From Halomonas halophila (GTDB lineage: Bacteria; Pseudomonadota; Gammaproteobacteria; Pseudomonadales; Halomonadaceae): a stretch of DNA of 17,890 bases. The stretch covers positions 1 through 17,890 of the forward strand of contig DJIP01000002.1 of the NCBI GenBank assembly GCA_002433675.1. Reading direction: 5' to 3'. The notes beneath the pieces were generated by a model. It made no database searches. It was not told the DNA's origin and worked only from the letters and a program-made list of their open reading frames with translations. Shown piece after piece: positions 1 to 8,005 of the stretch (the stretch's first letter is position 1; each line of letters opens with the position of its first letter). The position numbers and the translations under genes are program-made.

Positions 1-208
<208 letters not shown>

Positions 209-235
209 CATTCATCTGGCTGGCCGGGAGGGAAG

Positions 236-1024
236 ATGACACTGATACCCGAGGGAATGGAGCTCTCTGGCCTGCTGGCGGTGATACTGATCACCGTCCT
301 GGCAGGCTACCTGCACACGGTGTCCGGTTTCGGTATCGGCATGATCATCATCGGCGTGGCCAGCGGCTTCGAGCTGGTCAGCGTCGCTACCCTGGTGGCG
401 GTGGTCAGTCTGGTGACCCTGGTCAACAGCGCCGTGGCCCTGCCCGGCAAGCTGCATCATCTGGACCGGCGTCATCTGCTGGCGCTGGGGCTCGGCATCG
501 TGCCGTCCATCGGCCTCGGGGTGTGGGCGCTGAACTGGCTGAGCGTCAGCGCCGAGGCGCTGTTGATGCTGATGCTGGGGGCGCTGGTGTTCTACGGCGG
601 GCTTAGCGTGGGCTTGAGGCCGCGCCCACGCGCTGCCGTATCGTCCTCGGCAGGCTTCGCCGCAAGCGGCGTCATGACAGGCCTTTTGGCCGGGATGTTC
701 GGCATGCCCGGGCCCCCGGTCATCTACCACTGCTATCGCCAGCCGCTGCCTACCGAGACCATCCGGCTGTTGTTGATCGCCTGCTTCGCCATGACCTCCG
801 GGGTGCGCACCCTGTACGTCGGCGCCGCCGGCGGGCTCGACGCCCAGGTCTGGCTGCTGGCGTTGTGGACCCTCCCGGCGGTGGCGCTGGCCACCTGGGC
901 CGGACGCCGCTATCCGCCGCCCTGCAGCGCCGTGCTGTTGAGACGAGTCGCCATGCTGACGCTGATGCTGATCGGCGTGGGGCTGATGCTCGACGGCAGC
1001 CTGGCGCTGTGGACAAGGGCGTGA
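236..1024 (+). CDS. TauE/SafE (TSUP) family membrane exporter, probable sulfite exporter
   Basis: This 262-residue, strongly hydrophobic protein has the two-halved layout of the TSUP family. A first repeat around residues 20-45 contains HTVSGFGIGMI and a second around residues 140-160 contains GLLAGMFGMPGPPVIYH. Both are glycine/proline-rich loops flanked by membrane segments, and about eight membrane spans are expected. The length is normal for the family. The ATG at 236 is preceded by the purine-rich site GGGAGGGA. It sits 27 bases after pta and is very probably co-transcribed with it. In taurine and isethionate clusters such proteins (TauE, or SafE in sulfoacetate degradation) export the sulfite released by Xsc. 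Family membership is secure. Sulfite as substrate is inferred from the pta neighbour. Confidence 0.85.
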   Translation: MTLIPEGMELSGLLAVILITVLAGYLHTVSGFGIGMIIIGVASGFELVSVATLVAVVSLVTLVNSAVALPGKLHHLDRRHLLALGLGIVPSIGLGVWALNWLSVSAEALLMLMLGALVFYGGLSVGLRPRPRAAVSSSAGFAASGVMTGLLAGMFGMPGPPVIYHCYRQPLPTETIRLLLIACFAMTSGVRTLYVGAAGGLDAQVWLLALWTLPAVALATWAGRRYPPPCSAVLLRRVAMLTLMLIGVGLMLDGSLALWTRA

Positions 1025-1039
1025 TGCCAAGTGGGACGA

Positions 1040-1058
1040 AGGGAGACCGCGTCTCCTT
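1040..1058. terminator. Candidate weak terminator hairpin between convergent tauE-like and lysR genes
   Basis: AGGGAGAC (1040-1047) pairs with GTCTCCTT (1051-1058) around a CGC loop, giving eight pairs including one G-U. It lies in the 43-base gap between two converging genes, where a shared terminator is expected. The tract after the stem (CTCTAC) is only partly T-rich and the other strand is no better. It may therefore be a weak intrinsic terminator or just a transcript-end hairpin. Confidence 0.4.
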
Positions 1059-1067
1059 CTCTACGAA

Positions 1068-2000
1068 TCAGATCGTGATCGGCGATAGCGCCCGTTCGCG
1101 CCAGCGTTCGAGACCGGCCTCGAGATAGGGCAGGAAGTGCTGACCTTGCCTGGAGAGAGCGTGAAAGCGCGAGGTGATCACGGCGATATCAAGATCGATG
1201 GCGGGAACGAAGGGCAGGATCGCCACGGCGCAGTCGCGACGCATCAGAAAGCTCCAGGCCGAGACCGGGTCCACCAGGGCATGTCCGATGCCGGCATTGA
1301 CCAGACTGATGGCGGAGGGGAACAGGTGGGTCTCGGCGGCGATCTGCCAGTCGGCGCCGGCCTGTCTGAGCGCCTGCTTCAACTTGAGTGTGCTCTGGTG
1401 GTGCTCGTCCAGGGTCACCAGGGCCTTGCCGTCAAGATCCGCCGCCTCGACCTGAGCAAGGCCCGCCAGCGGGCTGTGGCGCGGTACCGCCAGGTGCATG
1501 CGCAGGGACAGGTGGCGGGCATCGAGGTCGTTAAGGTCATCCTGGCGTTCGATCACGCCGACGTCGAACTGGCCCTCGGCCACCCAGTCCCGGATCTTGC
1601 GCGAGCTGAAAGTCTGCAACGACAGCCGGGTATCGGGATAGTCGGCCAGGTACTCGGCCATGATCCCGGGCATGGCGGTGGGCGAGAGCCCCGGCATGCA
1701 GCCGAGGATCAGCTTGCCCGCGCGGCCCTGGCGCAGGCCATCGGCGAGTTCGTCCAGATGTGACACCGACGCCAGTACCTTGTCGACCCCCTCCATCAGA
1801 TAGCGGGCCTCGGGGGTCAGCTCGGTGCCGTAGTTGTTGCGGCGAAACAGCAAGAACCCCACCTCCTGCTCGAGATTGGCGATGGCCGAGCTGACCGCTG
1901 GCTGGCTGAGTTCCAGACGACGGGCGGCCTTCGACAGGCTGCCGGTGTGCACAACCTCGCGAAATATCTGGAGCTGGCGAAGCTGGTGACGAACCTTCAT
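1068..2000 (-). CDS. LysR family transcriptional regulator, divergent from the sodium:solute symporter
   Basis: This 310-residue protein has the usual LysR length and architecture. An N-terminal winged helix-turn-helix (about residues 5-64) contains LRQLQIFREVVHTGSLSKAA and LELSQPAVSSAIANLEQEVG. A linker helix and a periplasmic-binding-like effector domain (about residues 90-300) follow. The ATG at 2000 is preceded on its own strand by GGAGG, which supports this start. It is transcribed away from the symporter gene at 2142 across a 141-base AT-rich gap. That arrangement is typical of a LysR protein controlling the divergent operon and itself. The candidate operator at 2042-2054 lies in this gap. 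The effector is unknown; a substrate of the symporter or of the flavoenzyme downstream is the natural guess. It converges with the TauE-like gene at its 3' end. Confidence 0.9.
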   Translation of the reverse strand: MKVRHQLRQLQIFREVVHTGSLSKAARRLELSQPAVSSAIANLEQEVGFLLFRRNNYGTELTPEARYLMEGVDKVLASVSHLDELADGLRQGRAGKLILGCMPGLSPTAMPGIMAEYLADYPDTRLSLQTFSSRKIRDWVAEGQFDVGVIERQDDLNDLDARHLSLRMHLAVPRHSPLAGLAQVEAADLDGKALVTLDEHHQSTLKLKQALRQAGADWQIAAETHLFPSAISLVNAGIGHALVDPVSAWSFLMRRDCAVAILPFVPAIDLDIAVITSRFHALSRQGQHFLPYLEAGLERWRERALSPITI

Positions 2001-2041
2001 GGGCGTCCCTCCGGGCCCCTCGGGAAGTGAGTGAGCGCCTC

Positions 2042-2054
2042 TAAATTGTATTTA
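2042..2054. promoter_or_regulatory. Candidate LysR operator: TAAAT-TGT-ATTTA inverted repeat
   Basis: A perfect 5-3-5 inverted repeat, TAAATTGTATTTA, sits in the divergent intergenic region. It is 42 bases upstream of the lysR start and 88 bases upstream of the symporter start. It fits the T-N11-A rule of LysR operators (T at 2042, A at 2054). The surrounding AT-rich island (2041-2088) stands out from the GC-rich genes. No convincing -35/-10 pair could be assigned for either direction. Confidence 0.45.
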
Positions 2055-2141
2055 TGGTTTCATAGTTATCTCAAAGTTGTCTTTATGGCAATGGCGGTCG
2101 ATGCTGACACCACCCCCAACAACCATAACGAGGGTAGTTCC

Positions 2142-3554
2142 ATGAATCCCATCGACCTCGGCGGTCTGCTTCTGTATTTCGCGATACTGATCTACATCGG
2201 CTATCGCAGCGCCAAGAAGGTCTCCGGCAGCGCGGACTTTGCGGTGGCCGGCAACAAGATCATCTGGCCGGTGCTGTTCGCCACCCTGGCGGCTTCCTTC
2301 CTCGGCGGCGGCGCCTCCATGGGGCGTGCCGGCAAGTCCTTCGACGAAGGCTACGCCTTCATGGTCGCCGCCTCGGCCTTCCCCCTGGCTACGGTACTGG
2401 CGGGTCTGTTCATCGCCCCCCGGCTCAAGCGCTACGTCAACGCCCAGACCGTCGGCGACATCATGGCGCAGCACTTTGGCGCCAGCGCGCGACTGTTCAC
2501 CGGCATCTTCTCGCTGGTGTTCTGCATCGGCATCCTCGGCGCCCAGGCCCTGGCGGTGGGCACCGTGTTCCACGCCATCCTCGGTATCGAGGTCTCCACC
2601 GGCATCCTGATCGGCATGGCGGTGGTGCTGTTGTATTCCACCGTGGGTGGCATGTGGGCGGTGATCCAGACCGACGTGGTGCAGTTTCTGATGCTGGCGG
2701 TGTTCCTGCCGGTGACCATGCTGATCGGCATCAATGACCTGGGCGGCCCCCAGGCGCTGGTGGAGCAATTGCCCGAGGGCCACTTCAGCCTGATGGGCGA
2801 CTATTCGGTGGGCATGTTCCTGTCGATCTTCATCGCCTTTCTGCTCGGCGAAACCCTGGTGCCGCCCTACACCCAGCGCGCCCTGTCGGCCCCTGACTCG
2901 CGCCACGCCCGCATCGGCTATTCGGTGGCCGGCGGCTTCGGCTTCCTGTTCTACCTGGTCAGCGCCACCATCGGGCTGGTCGCCCTGGTGCTCTATCCGA
3001 CCATCTCACCGGACCAGGCGATGCCGACCCTGATCCGTGACGCCCTGCCGGTGGGCATCACCGGACTGGTGCTGGCCTCGCTGTTGGCCGTGGTGATGTC
3101 CACCGCCGACTCCTACCTCAACTCGGCGGCGGTGATCTTCGTCGGCGACATCTACAAGCCCTTTATCGAGCCTGACGTCAGCGAGAAGAAGCGGCTATGG
3201 ATCGAGCGACTGGTCAACCTGCTGATTGGCCTCGGCGCGGTGGTCTTTGCCCTCTACGCCACCTCGATCATCGATGCGCTGCTGCTCAGCTATGCGCTGT
3301 GGGCGCCGACCATTCTGCTGCCCTTCGTGTTCGCGGTGCTGTTCGATCTGCGCTGCACCCGCTCGGCGGTCGCCGCCATGCTCGCCGGTGCCCTGGTGAC
3401 CATCCTGTGGAAGTGGGGCCCCTTCGACCTGCAGGCGGCGACCGGTCTGACCGCGCTGATCGCCGGCGTCATCGCCAATGTGCTGGTGTTTGTACTGGTC
3501 TACCGGCTGTTCCGCTCGGTCCCCGACGCCCCTGTCACCGCCAAGGCTCAGTGA
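2142..3554 (+). CDS. Sodium:solute symporter (SSS family)
   Basis: This 470-residue integral membrane carrier has about 13 hydrophobic segments. SSS-family features include the N-terminal span LLLYFAILIYIGYRSAKK, the conserved DFAVAGNKI segment, and the GGASMGRAGKSF loop. VGGMWAVIQTDVVQF and a late span with SLLAVVMSTADSYLNSAAV are also present; in the family the latter includes sodium-site residues. The ATG at 2142 is preferred over in-frame upstream starts because it has a GAGGGTAG ribosome site and begins the first membrane span. The start at 2085 would add residues without a site. A 33-residue membrane peptide begins 11 bases after the stop, then a DadA-like dehydrogenase. The substrate is therefore plausibly an amino acid or other amine. 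The exact substrate cannot be read from sequence; proline/acetate/pantothenate-type carriers are relatives. Confidence 0.9.
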   Translation: MNPIDLGGLLLYFAILIYIGYRSAKKVSGSADFAVAGNKIIWPVLFATLAASFLGGGASMGRAGKSFDEGYAFMVAASAFPLATVLAGLFIAPRLKRYVNAQTVGDIMAQHFGASARLFTGIFSLVFCIGILGAQALAVGTVFHAILGIEVSTGILIGMAVVLLYSTVGGMWAVIQTDVVQFLMLAVFLPVTMLIGINDLGGPQALVEQLPEGHFSLMGDYSVGMFLSIFIAFLLGETLVPPYTQRALSAPDSRHARIGYSVAGGFGFLFYLVSATIGLVALVLYPTISPDQAMPTLIRDALPVGITGLVLASLLAVVMSTADSYLNSAAVIFVGDIYKPFIEPDVSEKKRLWIERLVNLLIGLGAVVFALYATSIIDALLLSYALWAPTILLPFVFAVLFDLRCTRSAVAAMLAGALVTILWKWGPFDLQAATGLTALIAGVIANVLVFVLVYRLFRSVPDAPVTAKAQ

Positions 3555-3565
3555 AGGAGATTCCC

Positions 3566-3667
3566 ATGACTCTGTACGCTCTTGCTCTGTATACCGTCAG
3601 TGCCGTCAGCATCCTCACCGCGGTGGGGGTGGGTATCGCCTCCTGGCGCTTTTACCGCGACAACTGA
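3566..3667 (+). CDS. 33-residue single-span membrane peptide, probable symporter small accessory protein
   Basis: This short gene encodes 33 residues: a four-residue N-terminus (MTLY), one hydrophobic span (about residues 5-27, rich in Ala, Val, Ile and Gly), and a short polar end (WRFYRDN). Its ribosome site AAGGAG (3554-3559) overlaps the symporter TGA stop and is spaced six bases from the ATG. This is one of the best Shine-Dalgarno sites in the window. Very small proteins of this kind encoded just after sodium symporters are known as small subunits or accessory proteins (for example the MetS type beside NSS carriers). Here the partner is an SSS carrier. That it binds the upstream symporter is inferred from position, translational spacing and topology. 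The alternative is an independent small membrane protein. Confidence 0.75.
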   Translation: MTLYALALYTVSAVSILTAVGVGIASWRFYRDN

Positions 3668-3692
3668 ACCCCACGACATCGCCCACAAGACT

Positions 3693-3719
3693 CGGCTGGC
3701 CCCATGCACGGGCCAGCCG
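3693..3719 (+). promoter_or_regulatory. Strong intercistronic hairpin before the dadA-like gene
   Basis: CGGCTGGCCC (3693-3702) pairs perfectly with GGGCCAGCCG (3710-3719) around the loop CATGCAC. The ten-pair, nearly all-GC stem is followed by CCCTCG rather than a T-run. It is therefore not a standard intrinsic terminator. Its place between the small-peptide gene and the flavoenzyme gene suits an RNA-stability or partial-attenuation element. Confidence 0.6.
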
Positions 3720-3743
3720 CCCTCGTCCAACAGGAGACAGTGC

Positions 3744-4997
3744 ATGAATACCATCGCCGTCGTGGGGGCCGGCATCGTCGGACTGGCCGTGGCGCGTTCG
3801 CTGGCGGAGCGTGGCCACCGGGTACAGCTATATGACCCGGGCCCGCCGGGGGAGGGCACCTCCTTCGGCAACGCCGGCCTGATCGCCAACTACGCCACCT
3901 CGCCCATGGCCAGTATCGATACCTTGAGGCAACTGCCTGGAGAGCTGTGTCGGCGTGACGCCTCGCTCTCCGTTGACCCTCGTTATCTGGCCCGCCTGGC
4001 GGGCTTTGGCCCGCGCTTTCTCAAGGCGGCGACGCCATCGCGCTTTGCCCGCCACAAGTCGGACCTGGTGGCGCTGATTCAGGATGCGGTCAAGGCTCAG
4101 CACGCGTTGCTGGAGTCGCTTGAGGCGCCGGATCTGTACGCCGACACCGGCTGTCTGCAACTCGCCCGCCAAGGCGATCCGCTGGCCGCGACCCTGGAGG
4201 CGTCGGCCCGAGCCAAGCGGGCCGATGGGGTGGCCTGCGAGGCGCTTACGGCGCAGGAGGTGCGCGATCTGGAACCCGCGATCCATCCCGCGGATCTCGT
4301 CGGTGGCCTGTACTTCCCCGAGACGCGCCACCTCAAGGATTCCCTGGCGGTGAGTCGAGCCCTGTGGAAGCGCCTGGAAGGCCAGGGCGTGGTGCAGCAT
4401 GGCTTACGCATCAAGAGGCTCGTTCCCCATGCTACGGGGGGCTGGCGCCTGATCGGCGAGAACGGCGAGAACGGTGAGTCCGCTGAGTACCAGGCCGACC
4501 AGGTCGTGCTGTGCGCGGGTATCGCCAATGATGCCTTGCTCAAGTCGCTCGGCGTGTCGATGCCGGTGGTAAGCGAGCGCGGCTACCATGTGCGGCTTGA
4601 AACGCCGCTGGCGCTGTCGCGCCCGGTGGGCTGGCTGGCCCGCCACTTCTACGCCACTCCCATGCAGGGCGGCGTTCGCCTGGCGGGCACCACCGAGTTT
4701 ACCGCGCCTGACCGCGCCGCCGACGAGCGCCGCTGGGAAAGGCTCAAGGGCTGGGGGGAAGCGCTGTTCGGACAGCCCCTGAGCCTGGCGGAGCGCTGGA
4801 TGGGTGTGCGCCATTCGACACCGGACGGCCTGCCGGTGGTAGGGCAGGTAACGGGCAGAGAAGGGCTCTTTGTGGCCTACGGCCATGGCCACCTGGGGCT
4901 GACCCAGTCCGCCCACACCGGTGAATTGATCGCGGCCATGATCCACGGCGAAACTCTGCCTGACTACGTCGCCAGCCTGTCGCCTGCACGGTTTTAG
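3744..4997 (+). CDS. FAD-dependent amine/D-amino acid dehydrogenase (DadA-like, DAO family)
   Basis: This 417-residue cytoplasmic flavoenzyme opens with a Rossmann dinucleotide fold, IAVVGAGIVGLAVARSLAERG (GxGxxG at residues 8-13), and the acidic end LYD of the second strand. The FAD-contacting GTSFGNAGLIA motif typical of DadA follows. A C-terminal FAD motif, MGVRHSTPDGLPVVGQV, and GHGHLGLTQSAHTGELIA are also present. Length matches small-subunit-type D-amino acid dehydrogenases, which oxidise D-amino acids to 2-oxo acids and pass electrons to the quinone pool. The ATG at 3744 follows CAGGAGACAG; longer in-frame starts would run through the hairpin region. It is the third gene of the symporter unit, so its substrate is probably what the carrier imports. 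Its TAG overlaps the cobT stop from the other strand by three bases. A run of two 9-base repeats (4455-4472) gives GENGENGE. Other DAO-family substrates (proline, hydroxyproline, sarcosine-like) are possible. Confidence 0.85.
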   Translation: MNTIAVVGAGIVGLAVARSLAERGHRVQLYDPGPPGEGTSFGNAGLIANYATSPMASIDTLRQLPGELCRRDASLSVDPRYLARLAGFGPRFLKAATPSRFARHKSDLVALIQDAVKAQHALLESLEAPDLYADTGCLQLARQGDPLAATLEASARAKRADGVACEALTAQEVRDLEPAIHPADLVGGLYFPETRHLKDSLAVSRALWKRLEGQGVVQHGLRIKRLVPHATGGWRLIGENGENGESAEYQADQVVLCAGIANDALLKSLGVSMPVVSERGYHVRLETPLALSRPVGWLARHFYATPMQGGVRLAGTTEFTAPDRAADERRWERLKGWGEALFGQPLSLAERWMGVRHSTPDGLPVVGQVTGREGLFVAYGHGHLGLTQSAHTGELIAAMIHGETLPDYVASLSPARF

Positions 4998-6739
4998 TAG
5001 CGACGCCTCGACAACATCAGCTCCACCACTTCGTCGAGTAGGGCGTTGTCGAGGGTCTGGTCCAGGGCGATGACCCGGTGGCGGGCGTAGTAGGGACTCA
5101 GGTCCAGGCCGACGCCGAGGCCGATGATATCGATGGGGCCGGGGCGACGGCCGTTGCCGCCACCGAAGGTCGCGACCACCGAGCGCAGGTGGTTGTCGAG
5201 GTAGTGGCGGTCGTTGGCCAGGTTAGTGGCGCTGTCCGAGGGACTGCCGTCGGAGATCACCACCAGCAGGCGGCGATTGACGTCTGCCGCCATCAGGCGC
5301 TGGCAGGCCCACTCAACCGCTTCACCGTCGATCCCTTCCTTGTACAGGTCGGCCTTGAGCAGGGCGGCGAAGCGCTTTCGCGCGCGTCGCCACGGCTGCT
5401 GGGCGTCCTTGAAGATCAGATGACGGGCCTCGTTGAGCCGTCCCGGCGCGGCGGGACGCCCGGCCTTGAGCCAGTCGCGCTGGGCCCGGCCACCGTTCCA
5501 GGCGGCGGTGGTGAAGCCCAGCACCTCGCTGTCGACGCCGGCCATGTCCAGCGCCCGGGTCAACAGCTCGACCAGCATGGCGATGGACTCGCCGTGGGCC
5601 TTCATCGAGCCGGAGCAATCGATCAGCAGGGTGACCTGGGCGTCACTGACCGGACGGTAGCGCTCGCGCCGAAAGACGCGCCGCTCCTGAGGGGAGGAGA
5701 CGATCTGGGACAGCCGGCGGCCGTCGATGACGCCGCTTTCCTCGCCGTCCTGCCAGCCATCGCGATCGGCCACCGACAGATGGCGGCGAAACTGACGGGC
5801 CAGACGACGCACATTGACCTTCTGGGCGTGCAGGCGCTCGTCCAGGCGCGCCCGATACTCTTCCAACTGGGCCTGACGCACCAGGCTGTCGGCCTCGCGT
5901 TCGCTGTCGTAGGCGGTGGTGAAGGCGCGATAACGATGGGCACCGTCGGCCAGGGTTCGGCTCTGGCCGGTGGCGGCCAGGGGCACCTCGTCGTCGAGCT
6001 CGTCCTCGCTGTCGAGCAGCAGTGCCAGTGCCCGGCGTGGGTCCTTGGCTTCGTTCTCGCGCTCGCCCTGGGGCTCGTAGCCTTCGAGCTGGGCACCGAT
6101 CCAGTCGGCGATGTCGCGGGCGTGACGCTGGAATCCTTGCTGGTCGTGGCGCTCACGCCGCAGTCCCGCCAGGGCGTGGCCCAGCGCCGGTACGATATTG
6201 GCGCGGGTCGCTTCCAGCAAGTCCTCGAATTCCTCGAGCATGGGCGCCGCCATCAGCCGTGAACGGCTGATCTGGATCACGCAGAACAGCAACAGGCCCA
6301 GCGCGCTCTCGGTGAGCTGGGCGTGGTGATAATCCAGCGACCAGCGCTCGAAGCGAGCCTTCAGGTTGCGCGCCATGCCTGGGGCCGGGCCGTCCAGCAG
6401 GGCCTCGACCCGACACTGCTCGAGCCAGTCGTAGATCAGCCGCGGCTCGGGTTCCTCGGGGCGCAGGCGCTGGTGCAGCCGGTCGTCACTGAAGCGCTGG
6501 CGCAATGCCAGGGCGTCGCTGACGGCGCGATAGTCGGCGAGTGACAGGCAGTCCTCGGCGAGCTTGAGGTGAGGCGCGCGCAGGGCCACCCGGGACGCCC
6601 CACGGTAGAGCCTGCGACCGGCGTAGAACCAGTCGTGCTCGCCGGTATGAGCGCGCAGCACGGCGGCCTCCAACTCCTCCAGGTACTGCTGGCGGCGCTG
6701 GCGAGCGAACGCAAGCGCCGCCTCGCCCGCTGCGCTCAT
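4994..6739 (-). CDS. cobT: Cobaltochelatase CobT-like subunit (VWA domain)
   Basis: This 581-residue protein is close to the usual length of CobT. The N-terminal two-thirds are helical and charged, with an acidic stretch around residues 270-290 (SEDELDDEV). The C-terminal von Willebrand A domain has the MIDAS motif [12 protein letters not shown] (around residues 370-378). Later it has [13 protein letters not shown] and the CobT-type ending [17 protein letters not shown]. With CobS it forms the chaperone-like ATPase module that drives cobalt insertion into hydrogenobyrinic a,c-diamide by CobN in aerobic cobalamin synthesis. The ATG at 6739 is chosen because it overlaps the cobS stop as ATGA (6736-6739), indicating translational coupling. 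An in-frame upstream extension would lie inside cobS and is Arg-rich low-quality sequence. cobN is not present here, so a different chelatase or remodelling role cannot be excluded. Confidence 0.88.
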   Translation of the reverse strand: MSAAGEAALAFARQRRQQYLEELEAAVLRAHTGEHDWFYAGRRLYRGASRVALRAPHLKLAEDCLSLADYRAVSDALALRQRFSDDRLHQRLRPEEPEPRLIYDWLEQCRVEALLDGPAPGMARNLKARFERWSLDYHHAQLTESALGLLLFCVIQISRSRLMAAPMLEEFEDLLEATRANIVPALGHALAGLRRERHDQQGFQRHARDIADWIGAQLEGYEPQGERENEAKDPRRALALLLDSEDELDDEVPLAATGQSRTLADGAHRYRAFTTAYDSEREADSLVRQAQLEEYRARLDERLHAQKVNVRRLARQFRRHLSVADRDGWQDGEESGVIDGRRLSQIVSSPQERRVFRRERYRPVSDAQVTLLIDCSGSMKAHGESIAMLVELLTRALDMAGVDSEVLGFTTAAWNGGRAQRDWLKAGRPAAPGRLNEARHLIFKDAQQPWRRARKRFAALLKADLYKEGIDGEAVEWACQRLMAADVNRRLLVVISDGSPSDSATNLANDRHYLDNHLRSVVATFGGGNGRRPGPIDIIGLGVGLDLSPYYARHRVIALDQTLDNALLDEVVELMLSRRRY

Positions 6740-7785
6740 GGCGCCTCCCCGGCGTCTTTTTTCTTGTCCAGTGAATCGCTGGCCTGTGAATCGCCGTCTG
6801 ACGACGCGCTGGCCACGGACTCGCTGAGTTCGGCATCGAAGCAGCGCTGGTAGAACTCGGCGACCAATGGCCGTTCGTGCTCGTCGCACTTGTTGAGAAA
6901 CGATAGCCGGAAGGCCAGCGCCGGGTCGCGGAAGATCTCGCAGTTCTCGGCCCAGGTGATGACGGTACGCGGCGACATCAGCGTCGACAGGTCGCCGTTG
7001 GCGAAGCCCTTACGGGTCAGTTCGGCCACCGCCACCATGGCGTCGATGTGCCGTCGGCCACGTTCGTTGTCCTTGCTCGGCACCCGGGCGAGCACGATCT
7101 TCACTTCCTCGTCGCGGGGCAGGTAGTCGAGCTTGGCGACGATGTTCCAGCGGTCCACCTGGGCGTGGTTGAGCAGTTGGGTGCCCTGATAGAGACCGTC
7201 CTGGTTGCCCAGCCCCACGGTGTTGGCGGTGGCGAACAGACGAAACATCGGATGCGGGCTGATGACCCGGTTCTGGTCGACCAGGGTGAACTGGCCGTCA
7301 CGCTCCAGAATGCGCTGGATCACGAACATCACGTCGGGACGCCCGGCGTCGTACTCATCGAAGATCAGCGCCACCGGGCGCTGCAGCGACCAGGGCACGA
7401 TACCTTCCTGAAACTCGGTGACCTGGACCCCGTCGCGAATGACGATGGCGTCCTTGCCGACCAGGTCGAGGCGGCTGATATGGCCGTCCAGGTTGACCCT
7501 GACGCAGGGCCAGTTAAGGCGGGCGGCCACCTGCTCGATATGGGTCGACTTACCGGTGCCATGCAGGCCCTGAACCATCACCCGGCGGTTGCGGGTGAAG
7601 CCGGCCAGGATCGCCAGGGTCACGTCGGGATTGAAGCGATAGGCGTCATCGATGGCCGGCACATGGTCGTCGCGCGCCTCGAATACCGGGACCTGAAGGT
7701 CGGAGTCGATGCCGAAGATTTCCCGGGCGCTGTGCCAACGCTGGGCGGGGAGGGCGTCGTCGAGCAGGGGTGAGGCGTCGGCCAT
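6736..7785 (-). CDS. cobS: Cobaltochelatase CobS subunit (AAA+ ATPase)
   Basis: This 349-residue protein is very close to known CobS proteins. It has the N-terminal VPVFEA segment and Walker [10 protein letters not shown] (residues 73-81), then [20 protein letters not shown]. Walker B is [13 protein letters not shown] (from 139) and the sensor-region motif is [10 protein letters not shown] (184-193). It also has an arginine in VDRWNI (about 212). CobS hexamers hydrolyse ATP and act with CobT and CobN (EC 6.6.1.2). The ATG at 7785 has AGGA upstream on its strand and starts just before the CobS-type ReiFGID region; the longer in-frame start at 7854 is less likely. The last 30 residues form a Ser/Asp-rich, then Lys-rich tail beyond the usual family end. 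Its stop overlaps the cobT start. It is divergent from thiO across a 220-base gap. Confidence 0.93.
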   Translation of the reverse strand: MADASPLLDDALPAQRWHSAREIFGIDSDLQVPVFEARDDHVPAIDDAYRFNPDVTLAILAGFTRNRRVMVQGLHGTGKSTHIEQVAARLNWPCVRVNLDGHISRLDLVGKDAIVIRDGVQVTEFQEGIVPWSLQRPVALIFDEYDAGRPDVMFVIQRILERDGQFTLVDQNRVISPHPMFRLFATANTVGLGNQDGLYQGTQLLNHAQVDRWNIVAKLDYLPRDEEVKIVLARVPSKDNERGRRHIDAMVAVAELTRKGFANGDLSTLMSPRTVITWAENCEIFRDPALAFRLSFLNKCDEHERPLVAEFYQRCFDAELSESVASASSDGDSQASDSLDKKKDAGEAP

Positions 7786-8005
7786 GGTCGTCAATCCTGA
7801 AACGCGGTGGAAAGGTGTGTCGTCACTATAGACCTGTTTTAAAAAATAACGCAAATTGTATCGAAAAATGAGATTTTATTGATCTTGGTCGCTGCGACGG
7901 TTGGCCTGTGGCGGTGATCACTGTGTGAAAACGGCGGTGTCGGCGGTGTCGGCGGTCGTGATAGCGGCGCTGAATTGAATTGGCCAGACCAGCGAGGAGA
8001 CGAGC
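7786..8005. promoter_or_regulatory. Divergent cobS/thiO intergenic region with AT-rich island
   Basis: This 220-base gap, the largest in the window, must hold the promoters for cobST (leftward) and thiO (rightward). An AT-rich island at about 7836-7880 contains TACAAT on the minus strand (7860-7855), a possible -10 for cobS, but no clear -35 was found. AAATTGTAT at 7853-7861 matches nine bases of the inverted repeat upstream of the symporter at 2043-2051. A cobalamin riboswitch was looked for by eye and no recognisable B12-box was seen. Confidence 0.4.
7932..7958 (+). repeat. Short 9-base tandem repeat CGGCGGTGT
   Basis: Two exact copies of CGGCGGTGT (7932-7949) are followed by a partial third (CGGCGGTCG) upstream of thiO. 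It is probably a simple slippage repeat. No function can be assigned. Confidence 0.6.

Noticed and set aside
2031..2141. In-frame N-terminal extension of the symporter
   Set aside because: No ribosome site is seen before the GTG at 2031 or the ATG at 2085, and the extension would cover the AT-rich regulatory island. The ATG at 2142 has a good site.
5078..6262. A 394-codon plus-strand open frame opposite cobT
   Set aside because: It is antisense to a recognised VWA-domain gene, has no ribosome site and its translation is repetitive and motif-free.
6740..6889. 50-residue upstream extension of cobT
   Set aside because: It lies wholly within the cobS 3' end and is Arg-rich. The ATGA overlap marks the real start.
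7048..7773. A 241-codon plus-strand open frame opposite cobS
   Set aside because: It mirrors a highly conserved AAA+ gene and shows no independent features.
7786..8005. Cobalamin riboswitch upstream of cobS
   Set aside because: No B12-box-like conserved sequence or long structured leader could be recognised by eye in this AT-rich gap.
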